In this document: positions 37,561 to 45,537 of the stretch, one piece after another
How positions within the stretch are numbered: position 1 is the first letter of the stretch
Layout: each line of letters starts with the position of its first letter
Source: Chthoniobacter flavus Ellin428
GTDB lineage: Bacteria > Verrucomicrobiota > Verrucomicrobiia > Chthoniobacterales > Chthoniobacteraceae
Length of the DNA stretch: 64,000 nt
Direction of reading: 5' to 3'
NCBI RefSeq assembly: GCF_000173075.1
Contig: NZ_ABVL01000010.1
Span: forward strand, 186,001-250,000
The notes under the pieces: model-generated
What the model was told of the DNA's origin: nothing
Databases searched by the model: none
What the model saw: the letters and a program-made list of their open reading frames with translations, nothing else
Program-made: the position numbers and the translations under genes

Positions 37561-39282
37561 GTGAATACACCGGATCCAGACGAGCAATTTTATCGCGATA
37601 CCGAGAGCGTGGCTTTTCCCAAGCTGGACGATCGCCAGATGGCGATGCTCGAAGGCTTGGGGCGCCGCCGCAAGGTCAAGCAGGGCGAGATCATCTACCG
37701 CGCCGGCCAGCGCGACTTTGCCATGGCGGTGGTCATCACCGGGGAGATCGAAGTCTTTGCGGTGCGTGATGGGGTGGAGCAAATTCTCGCCGGCGGCGGA
37801 CCGCGTGATTTTGCCGGAGACATCGCCATGCTCAACGGCACCTCCGCCGTGGCTTCGGCGCGCGGGAAATCGCCGGAATCGGAAATCCTCGAAGTGCCGG
37901 CGGCAGACTTGCGCCGGGCGCTGGTGGAATTGCCGGGGCTTGGCCGGCCGCTGGTCGATGCCTTCATCATGCGCCGCCAACGGTTGCGGCGGGATCGCGA
38001 CTTTGCCGGTCTGCGCGTATTGGCAGATGGCGGTTCGCAGGATGGCCATCTCATCCACGATTTCCTCGACAAGAACCATATTCCGCACCGGCTCATCCCC
38101 GTGGAAAGCGAGGATGGCAAGGCGCTGGCGGCACGCCTGCATCTCGCTCATCGCGATCTGCCGGCGTTGATCGATGTGAATGGCGCGCCGCTGCGCCGGC
38201 CCTCGCTGCGCGAAGTCGCGCAGGTAGCGGGGCTGCTGCGCCGGCTCGAGCGCGAGGATGAAATGGAAATCTTCTGCGACCTGGTGATCGTCGGCGCCGG
38301 CCCGGCGGGACTCGCGGCGGCGGTCTATGCGGCTTCCGAGGGGCTGAAGACCGTCGTGCTGGAAAGTTACGCGCCCGGCGGCCAGGCCGGATCCTCGTCG
38401 CTCATCGAAAATTTCTTCGGCTTTCCGACCGGGATCAGCGGCGGCGATCTGACCCACCGTGCGCAACTCCAGGCCTTCCGCTTCGGCGCAAAATTTTCCA
38501 CGCCCGCCCAGGCGCTTTCACTCACCATCACCGACGGCGAGTATCGCGCCGCGTTGCAGGTCGAGAGTTGCCCGGCGACCTTGTGGGCGCGTTGCGCGAT
38601 CATCGCCACCGGCGCGTCTTACCGGCGGATCGAAGCGGAAGGACGCGAGGATTTCGAGGGCCTGGGCGTCTACTACGCGGCCACGGCGATGGAAGGTGCG
38701 CTCTGCCGCGGCGCCACTGTCGTCGTTGCCGGCGGCGGCAATTCCGCCGGACAAGCGGCGATGTTTCTTTCGGAGTGCGCGGCGAAAGTGCTGCTCGTCA
38801 TTCGCGGCGCGGATTTGTCGAAGAGCATGTCGAGCTATCTCTCCCGGCGGGTGGAGACGAAAGAGAATATCGAAATCCTGCGTTACACCGAGATTCGCAA
38901 GATGACCGGCGGAAGATGCCTGGAGCAGGTGGAACTGGAAAACACCGCGACCGGCGAACGGCGCACGGTCCAGACCCCGGCGGTCTTTTCCATGATCGGC
39001 GCCAAACCGTGCACCGATTGGCTTCCGCCGGAAATCGAGGTCGACGAAAAGGGCTTCATCAAAACCGGCCAGGCCGTGGCGAAAGCTCCCGCCTGGCAGA
39101 AATCGGAGCGCCCGCCCGGGGCGCTGGAAACCAGTTGTCCGGGGATTTTTGCCGCAGGCGATGTCCGTTCCGGATCGGTAAAACGTTGCGCCGCAGCGGT
39201 CGGCGAAGGCGGCACGGCCGTGGAGGGGGTGCACGATGCCCTCGGCACTTACGTCGAGCGGATCGCCCCGCCGCGTGGATAA
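37561..39282 (+). CDS. cNMP-binding domain - glutaredoxin-like - thioredoxin reductase-like flavoprotein
   Basis: This is a 573-residue three-part protein. Residues about 20-140 are a cyclic nucleotide-binding beta-barrel (KVKQGEIIYRAGQ, DFAGDIAMLNGTSA). Residues about 141-225 are a thioredoxin/glutaredoxin-like fold (GLRVLADGGSQDGHLIHDFL) with no CxxC. The rest is a FAD/NADPH oxidoreductase of the thioredoxin reductase family: GAGPAGLAAAVYA, the second dinucleotide site VAGGGNSAGQAAMF, and GIFAAGDVRSGSVK. The redox CATC is replaced (GVYYAATAME), so it cannot reduce thioredoxin in the usual way. It probably uses another electron acceptor or acts as a sensor. Start is GTG 37561, 76 bp after the response regulator. 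Confidence 0.85.
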   Translation: MNTPDPDEQFYRDTESVAFPKLDDRQMAMLEGLGRRRKVKQGEIIYRAGQRDFAMAVVITGEIEVFAVRDGVEQILAGGGPRDFAGDIAMLNGTSAVASARGKSPESEILEVPAADLRRALVELPGLGRPLVDAFIMRRQRLRRDRDFAGLRVLADGGSQDGHLIHDFLDKNHIPHRLIPVESEDGKALAARLHLAHRDLPALIDVNGAPLRRPSLREVAQVAGLLRRLEREDEMEIFCDLVIVGAGPAGLAAAVYAASEGLKTVVLESYAPGGQAGSSSLIENFFGFPTGISGGDLTHRAQLQAFRFGAKFSTPAQALSLTITDGEYRAALQVESCPATLWARCAIIATGASYRRIEAEGREDFEGLGVYYAATAMEGALCRGATVVVAGGGNSAGQAAMFLSECAAKVLLVIRGADLSKSMSSYLSRRVETKENIEILRYTEIRKMTGGRCLEQVELENTATGERRTVQTPAVFSMIGAKPCTDWLPPEIEVDEKGFIKTGQAVAKAPAWQKSERPPGALETSCPGIFAAGDVRSGSVKRCAAAVGEGGTAVEGVHDALGTYVERIAPPRG

Positions 39283-39344
39283 AATGGTCCGCCGCGCGAG
39301 TGGTGTCGATTGTTAGACATCCGCATATTCCCCCAGTGCCATGA

Positions 39345-39373
39345 TTGACACGCTTTATTTAAGAAGCTTAATT
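39345..39373 (+). promoter_or_regulatory. possible promoter for the 39385 gene
   Basis: A perfect -35 box TTGACA (39345-39350) is followed after 17 bp by TTAATT (39368-39373), a poor -10 match. Transcription would begin a few bases before the ATG at 39385. A similar TTGACA precedes the secreted-protein genes at 45489-45494 and 51030-51035, but the -10 boxes there are even less clear. Confidence 0.3.
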
Positions 39374-39384
39374 TCCACCCCCTA

Positions 39385-39918
39385 ATGAAACGCTATTTCC
39401 TGCTGCTGGCCTCTCTTCTCGCCGCCACGGCTGCTTTTGGCGAAAATGGACGCAATATCGTCGGTGGTGATACGTCAACTGCCATCGACAAAGCCAACGT
39501 GCTTCCGTTGGCTTTGGACGACGCGTTCCAATTCCGCAAACAGATCGTTATCTTGAATGACCCCCAAGTCCTGAAGCCGTCCTTCGACCCGATGATCAAC
39601 TTCGAGCGGACACGGCTTAACTACGGCGCGTTAAACAGCTATGAACGCCGCTCCCGGTACGGTCATTACTTCAAATTCTTCTGGCGGTCGAAGCGCAAGG
39701 CCGACCTCACGGTCCGCTTCGAGTATCGTCAACAAAACCTCGGCGCTTTCGTGCAAGCCAAGGAATACCATGTGAAGGATGCCAAGGGCTCCTACGTGTC
39801 GGAATTCGACGTTCTCGGCGATCAGTATATTGAAGACGGCAAGGTGGCCGGGTGGCGGGTCATTCTGATCGAGAACGGCAAAATCGTCGGTCTCAACCAA
39901 TCTTTTCTCTGGAACTGA
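39385..39918 (+). CDS. secreted hypothetical protein (177 aa)
   Basis: This protein has a signal peptide (MKRYFLLLASLLAATAAFG) and a compact beta-rich domain of about 150 residues with FFWRSKRKADLTVRFEYRQ, AKEYHVKDAKGSYVSEF and GWRVILIENGKIVGLNQ, the last two suggesting edge strands of a small barrel. There is no cysteine or recognisable catalytic motif. I do not recognise the family. It stands alone between the flavoprotein and the STAS operon. Confidence 0.7.
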   Translation: MKRYFLLLASLLAATAAFGENGRNIVGGDTSTAIDKANVLPLALDDAFQFRKQIVILNDPQVLKPSFDPMINFERTRLNYGALNSYERRSRYGHYFKFFWRSKRKADLTVRFEYRQQNLGAFVQAKEYHVKDAKGSYVSEFDVLGDQYIEDGKVAGWRVILIENGKIVGLNQSFLWN

Positions 39919-39959
39919 TTGGGAGATGCAATTTTTCAACCATGGCATTATTGTCTCAT

Positions 39960-39978
39960 CGTCAGGTAAAGCCTGACG
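39960..39978. terminator. 7-bp hairpin upstream of the STAS operon
   Basis: CGTCAGG (39960-39966) and CCTGACG (39972-39978) form a perfect stem around TAAAG, 42 bp after the stop of the 39385 gene and 40 bp before the STAS start. No T-run follows, so it could be a weak terminator or a leader structure of the following operon. Confidence 0.35.
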
Positions 39979-40017
39979 CTGCGTCCACCGTGGCCACCCA
40001 AATTTCTTTCTGAAGCT

Positions 40018-40518
40018 GTGAACGTTCAGCCATCCATTCTCGTAGGCACTGCCAACCGCACCGTGTGGGTGCGGGTTGAAGGCAAGGGCTCGTTCTTGAA
40101 CAGCACTGGCCTGAAGGAGTTTGCCAAGGAAATGATCAACCGCGGTTTTCGTGAATTTGCGGTCGATCTCAAGAACTGCACCGTGATGGATTCCACCTTC
40201 ATGGGCACTCTCGCCGGTATTGCCCTCCGCCTCCGTGAACTGGGGCAGGGGAACTTGCGCGTGACCAATCTCAACGAGCGCAATAGCGACCTCTTGAGCA
40301 ATCTCGGTCTCGACCAGCTTTTTGTGATTGAAGCGCGGCACTCGGCGCCCGTCGCGGCCACGCAGACTCCGCTGGCCGCCGCCGCGCCCGACAAAACTGC
40401 GCAGGCGCAAACGATGCTGGAGGCCCATGAGGCCTGCGTCGAAGCCAATGAAGCGAATGCGGCGAAGTTCAAGGACGTCCTCGAATACCTGAAACAGGAT
40501 CTCCACCTCGCCAGCTAG
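40018..40518 (+). CDS. STAS-domain anti-sigma factor antagonist (RsbV/SpoIIAA-like)
   Basis: This is a 166-residue protein with a STAS domain at about residues 8-105: VWVRVEGKGSFLNS, DLKNCTVMDSTFMGTLAGI with the predicted phosphorylated Ser59, and NLNERNSDLLSNLGLDQLF. A disordered Ala/Pro linker and a helical tail follow. In the partner-switching scheme the unphosphorylated form binds the anti-sigma kinase and frees a sigma factor. The adjacent gene encodes the matching phosphatase. No RsbW-type kinase or sigma factor is in the window. Start is GTG 40018. Confidence 0.87.
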   Translation: MNVQPSILVGTANRTVWVRVEGKGSFLNSTGLKEFAKEMINRGFREFAVDLKNCTVMDSTFMGTLAGIALRLRELGQGNLRVTNLNERNSDLLSNLGLDQLFVIEARHSAPVAATQTPLAAAAPDKTAQAQTMLEAHEACVEANEANAAKFKDVLEYLKQDLHLAS

Positions 40519-40524
40519 GCGCTG

Positions 40525-41946
40525 ATGTGGTCCGCCGTCCTCTTAGCGCTCCTTGCCTTGACGGCGGGTACGTTCGCTTACGTATACCGGCGGCAACGAC
40601 TGATGATCGATGCGTTGCGCAAGGCGCGGGAGAAAATCCAGCTCGAGGAGACGCGGGTCTTTGATTTCCTGCACGGCCTGGGTGCTGCGCTGACCGCCGT
40701 CAGCAAGCCGGCCGACCTGCACATGCTCATCGTGGAAGGGGCCTTGCGCATTCTCGATGGCCACGGAGGTGCGCTGTACCTCTCGGATCGTGCGGGCGAT
40801 ATCCTGCGCCCGGCCTTTGCCACGCGGAATTGCCCGCCCTTCTTCGATGTCCCGGAGAAGCTCACCCGCGAGCCGAATTTCTCCTGGCCCGGTTACTTGC
40901 GGTTGCGCACTGTGGCCCCGGAGGATGGTGTGCTCGGTTCTGTCTGGAGCGAGCAGGAGCCGCTGCTGCTGCGCGGCGAAGACAGCCGCCTCGTCTCCCT
41001 GCGCATCGGCCCGCTGCGGACGAAATCGGCGATGCTCTGTCCGCTTTTTTACGGTGAGGAAAGCCTCGGCGTGCTGGCCATCGCCCGCGGCCCGGGGAGC
41101 GACGATTTCATTCCCAGCGACTTCCAGATATTCAAGGCGATCTCCGAGCAATCCGCCTTCGCGCTCTACACCGCCACCATTTTCTCCGAAGCCGCGGAGA
41201 AGAAGCGGCTCGACCAGGACTTGCAGGTCGCGCATGAGATCCAGCGCATCCTGCTGCCGGCGAATGCGCCGGAAATCAGCGGCTTCCAGATCAGCGGTAT
41301 CAATGTCCCCGCGCGGCAGGTCAGCGGTGATTACTACGATTACATCTGTGTCGACGACACGCACTGCGGCCTGGCGATTGCCGACGTCTCCGGCAAGGGC
41401 GTGCCCGCTTCTCTGATCATGGCCATGTGCCGCAGCGTGCTCCGCAGCCAGGCCTCGAATCAACTTTCCCCTTCCACCGTCTTACGGGAGGTGAACGCGC
41501 AACTTTTCCCCGACATCAAAGAGGATATGTTCATCAGCATGGCCTACGCGATCATTCAGCAGGATAGCGGGACCATCACGCTTTGCCGGGCCGGGCACGA
41601 TGCCCCGTTGCTGTATTCTGCGCGCGACAAGACCGTGTCGAAAATCAACCCGCCGGGCATGGCGCTGGGCATTGACAGCGGGGGCGTGTTCAATAGAGTC
41701 ACGAACGATTTTTCCCTGACGCTGGAGACCGACGACTGCCTGGTGCTTTACACCGACGGCGTGACCGAGGCCCTCGACAGCCAAGGGGAGGAATTCGGGA
41801 TGGCCAGTGTCATCAAAGCGATCCAGGCGAGCGCGTCCGAAGGTGCGGCCGGGATCATTACACGGCTGACGGACGACCTGCGGGCGTTCGTCGGAAACCA
41901 TCCGCAGCACGACGACATCACTTTAATCGTTATCCGTAAAAAATGA
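40525..41946 (+). CDS. GAF-PP2C (RsbU/SpoIIE-type) serine phosphatase
   Basis: This is a 473-residue membrane-anchored phosphatase: an N-terminal span (residues about 2-21), a GAF domain (about 50-235) and a SpoIIE-type PP2C domain (about 245-473). Metal-binding signatures are SGDYYDY, IADVSGKGVPASL, YTDGVTEALD and the final HDDITLIVIRKK. It would remove phosphate from the STAS protein encoded 6 bp upstream in response to a signal sensed by GAF. Its stop overlaps the grpE start (ATGA), tying it to the chaperone genes. Confidence 0.9.
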   Translation: MWSAVLLALLALTAGTFAYVYRRQRLMIDALRKAREKIQLEETRVFDFLHGLGAALTAVSKPADLHMLIVEGALRILDGHGGALYLSDRAGDILRPAFATRNCPPFFDVPEKLTREPNFSWPGYLRLRTVAPEDGVLGSVWSEQEPLLLRGEDSRLVSLRIGPLRTKSAMLCPLFYGEESLGVLAIARGPGSDDFIPSDFQIFKAISEQSAFALYTATIFSEAAEKKRLDQDLQVAHEIQRILLPANAPEISGFQISGINVPARQVSGDYYDYICVDDTHCGLAIADVSGKGVPASLIMAMCRSVLRSQASNQLSPSTVLREVNAQLFPDIKEDMFISMAYAIIQQDSGTITLCRAGHDAPLLYSARDKTVSKINPPGMALGIDSGGVFNRVTNDFSLTLETDDCLVLYTDGVTEALDSQGEEFGMASVIKAIQASASEGAAGIITRLTDDLRAFVGNHPQHDDITLIVIRKK

Positions 41947-42470
41947 GCAACGACACCACCGACGCCGCGGAATCCGCGGAAGCGAAAGCCGCTGAACAGA
42001 CCGAAGAATCCCTCCTCACCCAACTGCAGGGGGATATTGAACGCTTCCGCGACCACGCCCTGCGCACCCAGGCGGACTTCGACAATTTCCGCAAACGCGC
42101 CGCGCGCGAGAAGGACGACGCGATCAAGTACGCGAACGCCAGCTTCCTCGATCGGCTCATCCCCATTCTCGATAACTTCGAGCTCGGCCTGAACGCCGCC
42201 CGCGGCAGTGCGGCCGATTCCCCGATCCTCGCCGGTATGGACATGGTATCGAAGCAGCTCTTTGATTTTCTGGCTTCCTGCGGCGTGGAAGCCGTGAATG
42301 CGGAAGGCCAGCCTTTCGACCCGAACCTGCACGAGGCCGTGGCCCAGGAAGAAAGCGCGACCGTGGCCGATGGCGTGGTCATTCGTCAGCTCCGCAAAGG
42401 CTACAAACTGCGCGACCGCCTGCTCCGTCCCTCCACGGTGGTGGTCTCCAAGGGCGCCCCGGCGAAGTAA
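41943..42470 (+). CDS. grpE: GrpE nucleotide exchange factor
   Basis: This is a 175-residue GrpE: a long N-terminal helix (LLTQLQGDIERFRDHALRTQ) leads into DFDNFRKRAAREKDDAIKYA, then the four-helix bundle, and a C-terminal beta domain (FDPNLHEAVAQEES, VIRQLRKGYKLRDRLLRPS). GrpE releases ADP from DnaK. The start overlaps the phosphatase stop by 4 bp and dnaJ begins 6 bp later. dnaK is not in this window. Confidence 0.94.
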   Translation: MSNDTTDAAESAEAKAAEQTEESLLTQLQGDIERFRDHALRTQADFDNFRKRAAREKDDAIKYANASFLDRLIPILDNFELGLNAARGSAADSPILAGMDMVSKQLFDFLASCGVEAVNAEGQPFDPNLHEAVAQEESATVADGVVIRQLRKGYKLRDRLLRPSTVVVSKGAPAK

Positions 42471-42476
42471 CGTAAA

Positions 42477-43652
42477 ATGCCAATGGCTACCAAGCGCGAC
42501 TATTACGAAGTCCTTGAGGTAACTCGCACGTCGACGGGCGAGGAGATCAAGCGCTCGTACCGCAAGCTGGCGGTGAAGTACCATCCGGACAAAAACCCGG
42601 GCGACCACACTGCGGAGGAGAAGTTCAAGGAACTCGGCGAGGCTTACGACATCCTTTCGGATGAACAGAAGCGCTCGGCCTACGATCGCTATGGGCATCA
42701 GGCCTTTGCCCAGGGTGGTGGCGCGGCGCGTGGCGCCGGTGGCGGGTTCCACGATCCGTTCGATATCTTCCGCGAGGTCTTCGGCGCCAGTGGTGGTGGC
42801 GGTGGCGGCGGCATTTTTGAGCAATTCTTTGGCGGTGCAGCGGCGGGGGGCGGTCAACGCCCCGACCGCGATGGCAAGCAGCGCGGCTCCGACCTGCGCT
42901 ACGACATGCAGATTCGCCTCGAGGAAGCGGCCTTTGGTTGCGACAAGGAGATCGAGGTCTCCAAGCTCGAGACGTGCGACGTGTGCAACGGCTCCGGTGC
43001 GGAATCCGGCTCGCGCGCGGTGTCCTGCCGCGATTGCGGTGGGCGCGGCCAGGTCATCAGCTCCCGCGGCTTTTTCCAGGTGTCGCAGACGTGCCCGCGT
43101 TGCCGCGGCACCGGTCAGGTTATTGAACGTCCCTGCCGCAAGTGCAGTGGCGAAGGCCGCATCGAGGCGGCGTCGAGGATCAAGCTGAAGATTCCCGCGG
43201 GCATCGAAGATGGCTCGCGCCTGCGCTCCATGCGTAACGGCGAGGCCGGCCTGCGCGGTGGCCCTCCGGGCGATCTCTATGTCGTCGTGCACATCAAGGA
43301 GCACGAAGTCTTCGAGCGCGAGGATAGCAATCTCTTCTGCGAAGTGCCCGTGAGCTTCAGCGTCGCGGCGCTCGGCGGCGAAGTCACCGTGCCCACGCTC
43401 GACGGCCAGGCGCAATTGAAAGTGCCCGCCGGTACGCAGGGCGGCACCTCCTTCAAGCTCCGCGGCAAGGGCGTGCCTTCGCTCAATTCCCACAATCGCG
43501 GCGATCTCATCGTGCGCGTCGCGGTGGAAGTGCCCACGCGTCTCAACGCCGAGCAGCGCAAGAAGCTGGAAGAGTTCTCCGCCCTCATGGGCGAGGAGAA
43601 CAGTCCGCTGCACAAGGGATTCTTCGAGAAAGCGAAAGAGTTTTTCGGGTGA
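42477..43652 (+). CDS. dnaJ: chaperone DnaJ
   Basis: This is a 391-residue type I J-protein with the J domain (about residues 7-72; HPD in YHPDKNPGD), a Gly/Phe-rich region with long Gly runs (about 85-130), four zinc repeats (CDVCNGSG, CRDCGGRG, CPRCRGTG, CRKCSGEG), and the two substrate-binding beta domains. It delivers unfolded clients to DnaK and stimulates its ATPase. ATG 42477 or 42483 (MATKRDYYEV) may be the start; the second gives the more usual N-terminus. It ends the STAS-phosphatase-grpE-dnaJ operon. Confidence 0.95.
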   Translation: MPMATKRDYYEVLEVTRTSTGEEIKRSYRKLAVKYHPDKNPGDHTAEEKFKELGEAYDILSDEQKRSAYDRYGHQAFAQGGGAARGAGGGFHDPFDIFREVFGASGGGGGGGIFEQFFGGAAAGGGQRPDRDGKQRGSDLRYDMQIRLEEAAFGCDKEIEVSKLETCDVCNGSGAESGSRAVSCRDCGGRGQVISSRGFFQVSQTCPRCRGTGQVIERPCRKCSGEGRIEAASRIKLKIPAGIEDGSRLRSMRNGEAGLRGGPPGDLYVVVHIKEHEVFEREDSNLFCEVPVSFSVAALGGEVTVPTLDGQAQLKVPAGTQGGTSFKLRGKGVPSLNSHNRGDLIVRVAVEVPTRLNAEQRKKLEEFSALMGEENSPLHKGFFEKAKEFFG

Positions 43653-43707
43653 TCCGGAGCGATGCGCTGCTCCCGAGCGGTGTGCTGTCCCTGAGCGGCG
43701 CACGGCC

Positions 43708-43965
43708 GGGAAGCGCGTAGCGCTCAAAAAAAAAGCCCGTCATCCTGAGCGAAGCGGGGAAGCATGGGCGGAGTCGAAGGACCTCTGACTTCCGTGGGTT
43801 TTCGCGCGGAGCTTCCCCCAACTTGCGGGTGACCAAGCGCCTCTTCTCCCCACCGCCTTCGCCCACGGAGATCAGAGGTTCTTCGCTGCGCGCCCCGCCC
43901 GCCTTCCCCCACCGGGGCGCTCCGCTCAGAATGACTGGCTTTTTTTGGAGCGCTTCGCGCCTCCC
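43708..43965. repeat. 258-bp inverted-repeat element, GTCATCCTGAGCG family
   Basis: The arms 43708-43756 and 43918-43965 are inverted copies with only about eight differences and include an A-run/T-run and the word GTCATCCTGAGCG. An inner 24-bp pair (43775-43798, 43862-43885; 21 matches) is nested inside. It lies 56 bp after the dnaJ stop and could also stop transcription, since the arms contain A9/T7 tracts next to a 5-bp stem. A relative lies at 61207-61449. It occupies most of the 485-bp gap after dnaJ, which has no gene. Confidence 0.82.
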
Positions 43966-44000
43966 TGCCCACCGCTCGCTGACGGCATCGCGTGGAAGAG

Positions 44001-44072
44001 GTTGTAGGGCGGCCATCCTGGCCGCCGTTCACCCACGCCGTCGGCGAAGATCGCCGCCCTACAACGCGTTGT
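44001..44072. repeat. GTTGTAGGGCGGC inverted repeat with internal palindrome
   Basis: GTTGTAGGGCGGC (44001-44013) and its exact complement (44053-44065) flank a second perfect palindrome, GGCGGCCA/TGGCCGCC around TCC (44008-44026). The right end overlaps ACAACGCGTTGT (44061-44072). It belongs to the GTAGGGC family also seen at 7121 and 52581, and adds to the gene-free stretch after dnaJ. Confidence 0.7.
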
Positions 44073-44137
44073 AGCGAAGCGTCTTTCTTCTCGCCGTTGC
44101 CGCGGATCAATCCCACCGTTCCAAAACTCAACGGTCA

Positions 44138-44617
44138 ATGACTACCGCCTCCGACCTCCCTGCCGCGAAAGCATCGCTGCCGCGGCGTATCTGGGGCAGT
44201 GTCCTCTCCATCTTCGTCGGTTGGCTGACGCTCAATCTCGTGTTGATCGTCGTCTCCATCGCCGTGAATGCGGAGTGGAAATCGGCGCTCGGGGACTGGC
44301 TGCAGACCGCTCTGGCCGAGATGTTGATTTCCGGGATGGTGACCGGCATCGTGTGGTTGGTCGCCCTGTTGCCGCTGTATGTTTTCGTGCCGCTGCGTTT
44401 CTGGCTTTGGCGTTGGTATGTCTGCACGCCCTGCGGCGCCCTGGCCGGTGCGGGCATCATGCTCTGGTATCTGCATTTTCGGACATGGGTGTGGGATGAC
44501 TTGCTGGTAGCCGTCGCCCTGGGCGCCATCCCCGGTGGCGTCACCTGCCTCTTCGGTTCCCTCACGGCCGGTCGGTTCCACCAGCCGCCGGCCAGGCCAG
44601 TGCGGTTGCGGTCTTAG
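44138..44617 (+). CDS. hypothetical inner-membrane protein (159 aa)
   Basis: This protein has four predicted spans (about residues 16-42 SVLSIFVGWLTLNLVLIVV, 63-88 LISGMVTGIVWLVALLPLY, 93-117 and 124-145) with a charged N-terminus inside and an Arg-rich C-terminus. There are no catalytic motifs and I do not recognise the family. It precedes rsmE by 42 bp and may share its transcript. Confidence 0.65.
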   Translation: MTTASDLPAAKASLPRRIWGSVLSIFVGWLTLNLVLIVVSIAVNAEWKSALGDWLQTALAEMLISGMVTGIVWLVALLPLYVFVPLRFWLWRWYVCTPCGALAGAGIMLWYLHFRTWVWDDLLVAVALGAIPGGVTCLFGSLTAGRFHQPPARPVRLRS

Positions 44618-44659
44618 CCGGGAGTCGACTTGTGGCCGGCTCTGTTGCAGGATGCCCCG

Positions 44660-45409
44660 ATGCCTCGTTTTTACATCGCCCCGCACGCCTGGAATCCGGA
44701 CAAGCTTGCTCTTGACCATGGCGAGACGCATCACGCCCTCGACGTATTGCGGATGAAAGCGGGTGACCGTGCGACGCTTTTTAACGGCCAGGGGGCGGAG
44801 GCCACCGTGGAAATCGCTTCGGTCGACAAAGGCAAAATCGCGCTGAAGAAAATCTCCGTGAGCAAGAGCGAGCCCATCGGCTGCCAGATCGTGCTCGGGC
44901 AGGCCATCCCGAAGGGGAAAAACATGGACCTCATCGTGGAGAAAGCCACCGAGCTCGGGGCGGCGGGCATCGTGCCGTTGCTGAGCGAACGCACGGTGGT
45001 GCGCTGCGACGAAGGCGAGGCGCTCGCCAAGCGCGAGAAATGGCAGCGCGTGGCCATCGAAGCCGCCAAGCAGTGCGGCCAGAACTGGCTGCCCACCGTC
45101 TTCAAACCGCAATCGCCGAAGGACTTTTTCCAGTCCGGAGAGAAGTTTGACCTCATGCTGATCGCCTCGCTCCAGCCGGACTCGCGGCACGTGAAGGAAG
45201 TGCTCGCTGAAGCTGGCGCGAGCGGAAAAAAGAAGCCCGCCCGCGTCCTCGTCCTCGTCGGCCCCGAAGGCGACTTCACCCCCGCCGAGGTCAATTTGGC
45301 CAAGAACGCCGGCTGCCGCCCGGTCACCCTCGGCCCCATCATCCTACGCAGTGAAACCGCGGCGATCTATTGCCTGAGCGTGCTCTCGCACGAACTCTTC
45401 AGCGCGTAG
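44660..45409 (+). CDS. rsmE: 16S rRNA m3U1498 methyltransferase RsmE
   Basis: This is a 249-residue SPOUT-class methyltransferase. The N-terminal PUA-like domain starts MPRFYIAPHAW and HHALDVLRMKAGD; the SPOUT domain has GQAIPKGKNMDLIVEKATELG, LSERTVVR, WQRVAIEAAKQCGQ, the SAM-binding knot LVLVGPEGDFTPAE and LGPIILRSETAAIYCLS. It methylates U1498 of 16S rRNA in the decoding region. The start at 44660 gives the usual N-terminus; the frame extends 30 bases upstream without a better start. Confidence 0.93.
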   Translation: MPRFYIAPHAWNPDKLALDHGETHHALDVLRMKAGDRATLFNGQGAEATVEIASVDKGKIALKKISVSKSEPIGCQIVLGQAIPKGKNMDLIVEKATELGAAGIVPLLSERTVVRCDEGEALAKREKWQRVAIEAAKQCGQNWLPTVFKPQSPKDFFQSGEKFDLMLIASLQPDSRHVKEVLAEAGASGKKKPARVLVLVGPEGDFTPAEVNLAKNAGCRPVTLGPIILRSETAAIYCLSVLSHELFSA

Positions 45410-45537
45410 AGCACGTGGTGCACTTTTCGCTGGGCTCCAGAAGGGGAGATACGTGATGTGACGGGGGTTGGCGGTTTCTTAATATGGATTGACATTCCGC
45501 GCCTATTCTTAGGCACGTGAATTGCGACAATAAATTC

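Noticed and set aside
41748..43727. 659-codon minus-strand frame across grpE and dnaJ
   Set aside because: It is antisense to two unmistakable chaperone genes.
45489..45494. TTGACA as a promoter for the secreted PKD-type protein
   Set aside because: A -10 box at proper spacing is not found.
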